Source of the DNA: Rhizobiales bacterium UBA697 | GTDB lineage: Bacteria > Pseudomonadota > Alphaproteobacteria > Rhizobiales > Ancalomicrobiaceae | Length of the DNA stretch: 18,402 nucleotides | Direction: 5' to 3' | NCBI GenBank assembly: GCA_002298965.1 | Contig: DBMN01000243.1 | Coordinates: 148-18,549 of the forward strand | Shown: positions 13,862-18,402 of the stretch, in pieces | Layout: each line of letters opens with the position of its first letter | Numbering within the stretch: position 1 is the first letter of the stretch | Notes under the pieces: model-generated | What the model saw: only the letters and a program-made list of their open reading frames with translations | What the model was told of the DNA's origin: nothing | Databases searched by the model: none | Translations under genes and position numbers: made by a program

Positions 13862-14638
13862 ATGGCCGACTGGAACCCCGCCCTCTACGCCCGCTTCTCC
13901 GACGAACGCGACCGGCCGATCGCCGATCTCCTCGCCCGCGTCGATTTCGACGCGCCGAAGCGCATCGTCGATCTCGGCTGCGGCGCCGGCGCCTCGACCG
14001 CGCCGCTCGTCGCGCGCTGGCCGCAGGCCGACGTCCTCGGCATCGACACCTCGCCGGCGATGCTCGACAAGGCGCGCGAACGCCTGCCCGCCGCCCGTTT
14101 CGAGGAAGCCGACGCGGCGAACTGGGCGCCCGAGGCGCCGGTCGATCTGATCTTCTCCAACGCCGCGCTGCAGTGGCTCTCGGACCACGAGACCCTGTTG
14201 CCGCGGCTGATGGGCCATCTCGCCCCCGGCGGCGTCCTGGCGGTGCAGATGCCCGACAATCTCGACGAGCCGAGCCATGCCCGCATGCGCGACGTCGCCC
14301 GCCGGCCGGCCTTCGCGGCCGCCCTCGCCGACGTGGTCGATTCCCGCACGCGGATTTCCTCGATCGAGAAGACCTACGATCTCCTGGCGCCGCTTTCCGC
14401 CCGCGTCGACGTCTGGCGGACGACCTACGTCCATCCGCTCGCCGGCCCCGAGGCGATCGTCGAGATGGTCGCCTCGACCGGCCTGCGCCCCTTCCTCGAC
14501 GCCCTCGACGAAGCGGCGCGTCCCGCCTTCCGCGCCGAATACCAGGCCGAGATCGCGGCCGCCTATCCGCGCGCCGTCGACGGCCGGGTGCTCTTCCGCT
14601 TTCCGCGTCTGTTCTTCGTCGCGGTCAGGGCGGCGTGA
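13862..14638 (+). CDS. tam: Trans-aconitate 2-methyltransferase
   Basis: A 258-residue class I SAM-dependent methyltransferase. The start MADWNPALYARFSDERDRPIxDLL is characteristic of Tam. Motif I is VDLGCGAG (36-43), the acidic residue ending strand 2 is Asp62 (LGIDTS), and SNAALQWLSDHE (99-110) and MPDNLDEPSH follow, all typical. Tam methylates trans-aconitate, a spontaneous isomer of the citric-acid-cycle intermediate cis-aconitate that inhibits aconitase; this is a detoxification or repair role. ATG at 13862 with GGAG about eight bases upstream. Transcribed in the same direction as the GGDEF gene, with no strong terminator seen between. Its stop is 4 bases from the stop of the convergent DUF4239 gene. 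Confidence 0.93.
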   Translation: MADWNPALYARFSDERDRPIADLLARVDFDAPKRIVDLGCGAGASTAPLVARWPQADVLGIDTSPAMLDKARERLPAARFEEADAANWAPEAPVDLIFSNAALQWLSDHETLLPRLMGHLAPGGVLAVQMPDNLDEPSHARMRDVARRPAFAAALADVVDSRTRISSIEKTYDLLAPLSARVDVWRTTYVHPLAGPEAIVEMVASTGLRPFLDALDEAARPAFRAEYQAEIAAAYPRAVDGRVLFRFPRLFFVAVRAA

Positions 14639-14642
14639 GGGG

Positions 14643-15416
14643 TCAGACGAAGCGCTTGAGCGCCTCGACCAGCGGGGCCGGTGCGATCGAGGTCTCGCCG
14701 CGGAACGGCGCGTCGAGGATGACGATCAGCGCCACCGACAGGCCGATGGCGCCGAAATGCACCCCGACCAGCGTCCGGGTGAAGAAGGTCTGACGATAGC
14801 GCCCGTTCATCACCATGGCACCGACCAGGAAGCCGCCGATCAGCAGCCAGAAGACGCGCGGGATCGATCGCGTGGCGTGTTCGAAGCGGATCGCACGATC
14901 GAGCTCGAGCGCATCGTGGCGGGCGAAGAGCGCGCTGCGGGTCACGTCGCTGACCTTCAGGTCGCGCAGCTTGCCGCGCAACCGGTCGAGCAGGGTCTGC
15001 GCTTCGGGCGACAGGCGCGGCTCGACCGCGCCGAGCCGGGGCCATTCGTCGGTCGTCACCACCTCGACGTAGCGCCGCAGCAGCGCCAGCGTCTCGCCCG
15101 CCCAGACGGCATCCTGCTCGCCGATGTCACGGGCGAAGGAGGCGACGTGCATGCCCTCGCGCGACACCGCGTCGTCGGCGACGCCGAAGTTCGAGCGCAC
15201 CTCCGCCACCGAGATCGCCAGCATGAAGGCGATGAAGGCGAGGAGGCTGCCGTGGACCACCTCGAACTGCTTGGAGTGGGGATCGACCTCGTCGAGCCGC
15301 CGCACGAAGAGGAAGCGATGGGCGAGTTCCGCGACCACGACCGCCATCACGGCGGCGATCGAGGCGAGCAGCGTCAGCACGACGAGATCGCTCGCCTGCC
15401 CGAGTTGATTCCACAT
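14643..15416 (-). CDS. DUF4239 (bestrophin-like) membrane protein
   Basis: A 257-residue membrane protein. Two hydrophobic segments lie near the N-terminus (about 9-30 and 53-72), followed by a central soluble helical domain (about 75-185) and two C-terminal segments (about 188-205 and 218-237). Diagnostic positions for the family are VVHGSLLAFIAFMLAISV in the second segment and LDAPFRGETSIAP near the C-terminus. DUF4239 proteins are distantly related to bestrophin-like channels; no function is established. ATG at 15416 has GGGGGAGAG upstream. Last gene of an apparent LysE-RidA-DUF4239 operon, 43 bases after ridA. Confidence 0.85.
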   Translation of the reverse strand: MWNQLGQASDLVVLTLLASIAAVMAVVVAELAHRFLFVRRLDEVDPHSKQFEVVHGSLLAFIAFMLAISVAEVRSNFGVADDAVSREGMHVASFARDIGEQDAVWAGETLALLRRYVEVVTTDEWPRLGAVEPRLSPEAQTLLDRLRGKLRDLKVSDVTRSALFARHDALELDRAIRFEHATRSIPRVFWLLIGGFLVGAMVMNGRYRQTFFTRTLVGVHFGAIGLSVALIVILDAPFRGETSIAPAPLVEALKRFV

Positions 15417-15459
15417 CGATTCTCTCCCCCTCGTCGCGGCGACCGGACGGGGTATGCGA

Positions 15460-15846
15460 TCAGGCCTTGCGCTTGGCGGTGACCTCGATCTCGATCTTCA
15501 TCTCGGGCTTGACCAGACCGCAGACGATCATCGTCGCGGCCGGGCGCACCTCGGCGAAATACTCGCCGACGATCGGGAACACCACGTCCATCATCGAGGC
15601 CTCGGTGACGTAGTAGGTCGCCCGCACCACGTCGGCGAGGTGGAAGCCCGCCTCGTTCAGCGCCTTGGTGATGGTGTTCATGGCGTTGCGGGTCTGTGCC
15701 TCGAGGCTCTCCGGCATCTGCATCGCGGCATAGTCGTAGCCGGTGGTGCCGGAGACCCAGCACCAGTCGTCCTGCGCCACGGCGCGCGAATAGCCGCCCA
15801 CCTTCTCGAAGGCGGAACCGGAGGAGATCAGACGACGAGCGGTCAT
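15460..15846 (-). CDS. RidA family protein (Rid/YjgF/UK114 superfamily)
   Basis: A 128-residue cytoplasmic protein of standard length. RidA enzymes hydrolyse reactive enamine/imine intermediates released by PLP enzymes such as threonine dehydratase, giving keto acids and ammonia. The family C-terminal block is seen as RPAATMIVCGLVKPEMKIEIE. Arg101 is in the position of the catalytic arginine and a Glu lies in the EIE motif (119-121). The remaining active-site surroundings (VSGTTGYDY, ATYYVTEASM) are of the RidA-like subgroup more than of archetypal RidA, so the substrate may differ; I therefore give no gene symbol. Start at 15846, with GAAAGGATG upstream. Between a LysE-type exporter (20 bases upstream) and a DUF4239 gene. 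Confidence 0.9.
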   Translation of the reverse strand: MTARRLISSGSAFEKVGGYSRAVAQDDWCWVSGTTGYDYAAMQMPESLEAQTRNAMNTITKALNEAGFHLADVVRATYYVTEASMMDVVFPIVGEYFAEVRPAATMIVCGLVKPEMKIEIEVTAKRKA

Positions 15847-15866
15847 GGGAACATCCTTTCGATCGA

Positions 15867-16490
15867 TCAGGCGCTCGCCGGGCGACGAGCGAAGAGAAGC
15901 GCGATGCCGGCGGCGATCAGCGCCCCGCCCGAGATCCGTTCGACGAGAACGAGCCCCCGGGGCGAGCGCGCGAAGCGTCCGACGTGGGATCCGGCCATGG
16001 CATAGAGCATCACGGCGACGAATTCGAGCCCGAGTGCCACCGCACCGAGCGTGACGATCTGTCCGAAGGCGGGGCGGCTCGGATCGACGAAGGGCGCGAA
16101 GAAGGCGCCGAAGACCAGCATCGCCTTGGGGTTCGTCGCCGCGGTGAAGAACTCGCGCGAGAACAGCGCCTTGAGGCTCGTCGCCCCTTCCTCTTCGTCC
16201 GCGGCGGGCTTCGCCCGGATCATCTCGACGCCGAGGAAGATCAGATAGGCCGCGCCGACGAACTTCAGCGCCGCGAAGAGCTCGGCCGAGGTGGCGAGCA
16301 GCGCGCCGAGGCCGATGGCGGCGGCGAGCACGAAGAAGGCGAAGGGCGGGAAGCGTCCGCCGGCGGCGAGAACCGCGGTGCCGAGCCCGTGGCGGGCGGC
16401 ATGGCTCATCACCAGCACGTTGTTGGGGCCGGGGAACATGTTCATGGCGAAGGCGGCGGGCACGAAGATCGGCCAGATTCCGAGATCCAT
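15867..16490 (-). CDS. LysE/RhtB-family exporter
   Basis: A 207-residue membrane protein with about six hydrophobic segments. The N-terminal FPGPNNVLVMSHAARHG (about residues 19-35) and TAATNPKAMLVFGAFFAPF (near 115-133) are the two conserved blocks of LysE/RhtB amino-acid exporters. The start at 16490 has GGAAGG upstream. It is the first gene of an apparent operon with ridA and the DUF4239 gene. No convincing promoter was found between it and the leuD terminator, so some read-through from leuD is possible. Substrate not deducible; pairing with RidA suggests a link to amino-acid metabolism. Confidence 0.9.
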   Translation of the reverse strand: MDLGIWPIFVPAAFAMNMFPGPNNVLVMSHAARHGLGTAVLAAGGRFPPFAFFVLAAAIGLGALLATSAELFAALKFVGAAYLIFLGVEMIRAKPAADEEEGATSLKALFSREFFTAATNPKAMLVFGAFFAPFVDPSRPAFGQIVTLGAVALGLEFVAVMLYAMAGSHVGRFARSPRGLVLVERISGGALIAAGIALLFARRPASA

Positions 16491-16527
16491 CGCAGCATCC
16501 TTCCGTGAAAGTCAGGCCCCGAAACGT

Positions 16528-16555
16528 CGAAGGGACGGCCATGGCCGTCCCTTCG
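16528..16555 (-). terminator. Hairpin terminator after leuD
   Basis: Perfect 13-bp inverted repeat (CGAAGGGACGGCC / GGCCGTCCCTTCG, AT centre), beginning 27 bases after the leuD stop. On the minus strand it is followed by ACGTTTCGG, with only a short T run. A second 6-bp hairpin (TTCGGC/GCCGAA, 16564-16581) lies between it and the stop codon. The pair probably ends the leuD transcript. Confidence 0.7.
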
Positions 16556-16582
16556 TGATCTTCTTCGGCGAGAAGGCCGAAA

Positions 16583-17188
16583 TCAAGCCCAGGGGCGCGC
16601 CGAAGCGGTCTTGGCCTCGTAGGCCTCGATCGCCTCGCCCTTCTGCATCGTCAGGCCGATGTCGTCGAGGCCCTCGAGCAGGCAGTGCTTGCGGAACGGG
16701 TCGATGTCGAACTTGACGGTGCCGCCGTCCGGACCGCGGATCTCCTGCGCCTCGAGATCGACCGTCAGCGTGGCGTTGGCGCCGCGGTTGGCGTCGTCCA
16801 TCAGCTTGTCGAGGTCGGCCTGGGAGACGCGGATCGGCAGGATCCCGTTCTTGAAGCAGTTGTTGTAGAAGATATCGGCGAAGGACGTCGAGATCACGCA
16901 ACGGATGCCGTAGTCGAGCAGCGCCCACGGCGCGTGCTCGCGGCTCGAACCGCAGCCGAAGTTGTCGCCGGCGACGATGATCTGCGCCTTGCGCCAGCTG
17001 TCCTTGTTCAGAACGAAGTCCGGCTTCTCCGAACCGTCCTCGTTGAACCGCAGCTCGAAGAAGAGACCGCGGGCGAGGCCCGTGCGCTCGATCGTCTTCA
17101 GGAACTGCTTGGGGATGATCATGTCCGTGTCGATGTTGACGATCGGCAGCGGCGCGGCAACGCCGGTCAGCGTCGTGAACTTGTCCAT
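16583..17188 (-). CDS. leuD: 3-isopropylmalate dehydratase small subunit
   Basis: A 201-residue protein, exactly the usual length. With LeuC (not in the window) it isomerises 2-isopropylmalate to 3-isopropylmalate in leucine biosynthesis. Visible family blocks: PLPIVNIDTDMIIPKQFLK (14-32), the swivel-domain motif DNFGCGSSREHAPWAL (75-90), SFADIFYNNCFKNGILP (102-118), and DPFRKHCLLEGLDDIGLT (163-180). ATG at 17188 is preceded by GGAGGT at good distance; an in-frame extension to 17245 would overlap the promoter and was rejected. It has its own promoter and a terminator hairpin, so it is probably transcribed alone. asd lies about 4 kb away. Confidence 0.97.
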   Translation of the reverse strand: MDKFTTLTGVAAPLPIVNIDTDMIIPKQFLKTIERTGLARGLFFELRFNEDGSEKPDFVLNKDSWRKAQIIVAGDNFGCGSSREHAPWALLDYGIRCVISTSFADIFYNNCFKNGILPIRVSQADLDKLMDDANRGANATLTVDLEAQEIRGPDGGTVKFDIDPFRKHCLLEGLDDIGLTMQKGEAIEAYEAKTASARPWA

Positions 17189-17216
17189 GGGAAGACCTCC
17201 GAAATCCGTTGACCGG

Positions 17217-17245
17217 CTTCTAGCCGTGTTTTGGCGGGCCGTCAA
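17217..17245 (-). promoter_or_regulatory. Sigma-70-type promoter of leuD
   Basis: On the minus strand TTGACG (17240-17245) and TAGAAG (17217-17222) are separated by exactly 17 bases. Transcription would begin near 17210, giving a leader of about 22 bases that still includes the GGAGGT ribosome-binding site. There is no room for a leader peptide, unlike asd. Confidence 0.65.
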
Positions 17246-17276
17246 AGCCCCGAGGGCGGTTCGCGCCGCTTCGACG

Positions 17277-17705
17277 TCAGTCGGCGACCAGCGCCTCGAT
17301 CGCGTCCATGTCGTCGTCGGAGAAGCCGAAGTGATGGCCGATCTCGTGGATCAGCACGTGGGAGACGATCGCCCCCAGGCTCTCGCCGTGTTCGGCCCAC
17401 CAGTCGAGGATCGGGCGGCGATAGAGCCAGATCCGGTTGGGCAGGCGCCCGGTCTCGGCCACCGCCCCGCCCTGCGGCAGGCCGATGCCCTGGAAGAGGC
17501 CGAGGAGATCGAACGGGCTCTCGATCTCCATCTCCTCCAGCACCTCGTCCTCGGGGAATTCGGCGATGGCGATGATCACCTCGCCGGTCAGCCGGCGGAA
17601 CTCCTCCGGCAGGCCGGCATAGGTCTGATGCGCCAAGGCCTCGAAGGCATCGAGATCGGGGGCCGTCACATGGGTCCAGTCGAGGATCGCGGCGGGCGTG
17701 GTCAC
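17277..17705 (-). CDS. Zincin-like metallopeptidase family protein (DUF1025 type)
   Basis: A 142-residue cytoplasmic protein. The motif HEIGHHFGFSDDD (120-132) is a HExxHxxGxxxxD zinc-binding site: His120 and His124 are ligands, Glu121 the general base, and an Asp at 131-132 the likely third ligand. The acidic IAEFPEDEVLEEMEIESPFDLLGLFQG (47-73) and RIWLYRRPIL (91-100) are the other conserved blocks. These small zincins are widespread in alphaproteobacteria and actinobacteria; their physiological substrates are unknown. Start GTG at 17705 lies in a 4-base GTGA overlap with the stop of the ferredoxin-like gene, so translation is probably coupled. The gene ends 88 bases before leuD. Confidence 0.88.
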   Translation of the reverse strand: MTTPAAILDWTHVTAPDLDAFEALAHQTYAGLPEEFRRLTGEVIIAIAEFPEDEVLEEMEIESPFDLLGLFQGIGLPQGGAVAETGRLPNRIWLYRRPILDWWAEHGESLGAIVSHVLIHEIGHHFGFSDDDMDAIEALVAD

Positions 17706-18402
17706 GAGAAGGTCTCCGGGAGCGAAGCGCGGAAGGCGCTCATGAGGAAGCGGATCTGGTCGGGTGCGTAGCGATGGGCGCGGCCGACCGGACAGGCGTC
17801 GCGCGCCCGACAGCCGTCGGTGCGGCAGAGCCCGCCGGCATGGCTCTCGAGAAAGCCGCGGCAGCGCCCGACGTCGTAGGCCGCGCCGGTGAAGGCATCC
17901 GCCGGACAGGCGACGAGGCAGGAGCGGGTGCGGCAGGTCGCGCAGGGCGCGTCCTGCGGGGCGGCCTCGCGCCCGATCACCCGATCGAAGAGCAGCGCGC
18001 CGCGGAAGGCGTGCCAGAGGCCGAGCGTCGTATCGATCAGCATGCCGGTCGGCGAAGGCGCGAGCCCTTCCGCCCGCATCGCCCAGCGCTGGAACGGCCA
18101 CCACGGCGGACCGCGATGGGGGAAGATCGCCGCGGCGCCGAGCTCTGACGCAATCCCGCCGATCACCCGTTCCGACCAGCGGTCGAGGGGATGGGGCAGC
18201 CCGTCCACCCGCTCCGGCGAGGTCGCGAAACCCGCCCAGCCCTCACGTCCACGCCAGCCGACGAGCAGCGCCGATCGCGCCGGCCGACCGTCGTCGAAGG
18301 CGGGAGCCTCGTCCTCGGCGTCGAAGACCACGACGCCGCGCGGCGCCAAGCCGGCGGCGCGCACGGCCGCCTCGGCGCGCTCGCGGGTGCCTTCGTCGAT
18401 CG
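17702..18402 (-). CDS. 4Fe-4S ferredoxin-like protein (5' end outside the window)
   Basis: At least 232 residues; the reading frame is open to the right edge. A GTG at 18364 is the only in-window start, but the codons before it continue in frame (IDEGTRERAEAAV), so the true start is probably just beyond 18402. The N-terminal part holds LLVGWRGREGWAGF, GLPHPLDRWSERV and GPPWWPFQRWAMRAEGL, blocks shared with a family of alphaproteobacterial ferredoxin-annotated proteins. The C-terminal part has CATCRTRSCLVACPADAF, a C-x2-C-x4-C-x3-CP cluster motif, and CRTDGCRARDACPVG, which may bind a second cluster. The domain order resembles that of epoxyqueuosine reductase (QueG)-type C-terminal ferredoxin parts, but no cobalamin domain is visible. 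Function unknown. It overlaps the zincin gene by 4 bases. Confidence 0.82.
   Translation of the reverse strand, partial: IDEGTRERAEAAVRAAGLAPRGVVVFDAEDEAPAFDDGRPARSALLVGWRGREGWAGFATSPERVDGLPHPLDRWSERVIGGIASELGAAAIFPHRGPPWWPFQRWAMRAEGLAPSPTGMLIDTTLGLWHAFRGALLFDRVIGREAAPQDAPCATCRTRSCLVACPADAFTGAAYDVGRCRGFLESHAGGLCRTDGCRARDACPVGRAHRYAPDQIRFLMSAFRASLPETFS

Noticed and set aside
12551..14434. 627-residue minus-strand frame opposite the GGDEF and tam genes.
   Set aside because: Antisense shadow; the GGDEF and methyltransferase motifs on plus are intact and have proper starts.
1..18402. tRNA, rRNA, CRISPR arrays, insertion sequences, phage genes or toxin-antitoxin pairs.
   Set aside because: No cloverleaf, repeat-spacer pattern, transposase-like protein or terminal inverted repeats were seen; gene content looks chromosomal and mostly housekeeping.

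Overview
The window comes from a high-GC, Gram-negative bacterium, most likely an alphaproteobacterium of the Hyphomicrobiales (Rhizobiales). The reasons are the very GC-rich codon use (all lysine codons in asd are AAG), the gene families present (TAXI-TRAP transporter with DUF1850, YciB, LysE-type exporters, Asd, LeuD, Tam), and a HupUV hydrogen sensor of the kind found in diazotrophic or phototrophic alphaproteobacteria. The assignment rests on protein character only. No rRNA, tRNA, IS element, phage gene or CRISPR array was seen.

Layout from left to right. Positions 107-3893 (minus) hold an apparent operon: an exported trypsin-like serine protease, then hupU and hupV, the small and large subunits of a cytoplasmic H2-sensing [NiFe] hydrogenase. 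Positions 4024-4848 (minus) hold a divergent methyltransferase-like protein of unknown function, and 4987-5634 (plus) a YciB-family membrane protein. At 5635-6288 (minus) is a LysE-type exporter whose stop codon abuts that of yciB, and at 6406-7206 (plus) a PAP2 phosphatase. Positions 7178-10927 (minus) are a complete TAXI-TRAP uptake system: binding protein, fused permease and DUF1850 protein. Two strong hairpins lie between the binding protein and the permease.

The 499-base gap at 10928-11426 is the most interesting non-coding stretch. On the plus strand it can encode a 21-residue peptide with nine threonine and three lysine codons, followed by a series of hairpins, some mutually exclusive, that run up to asd (aspartate-semialdehyde dehydrogenase, the shared step to threonine, lysine, methionine and isoleucine). 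This looks like a thrL-type attenuator. After asd and a perfect 13-bp hairpin come a membrane-bound diguanylate cyclase and a trans-aconitate methyltransferase, both on plus.

The right third is on minus. A LysE-type exporter, a RidA-family protein and a DUF4239 membrane protein form an operon at 14643-16490. leuD (16583-17188) has its own clear promoter and a terminator hairpin. A zincin-type metallopeptidase is translationally coupled to a 4Fe-4S ferredoxin-like protein that runs off the right edge.

Themes: amino-acid metabolism and export (asd, leuD, RidA, two LysE exporters), solute uptake (TAXI-TRAP), and signalling (H2 sensing, c-di-GMP). Genes are tightly packed. There are three GTGA stop/start overlaps and three tail-to-tail gene pairs that touch, overlap or lie within 4 bases of each other.
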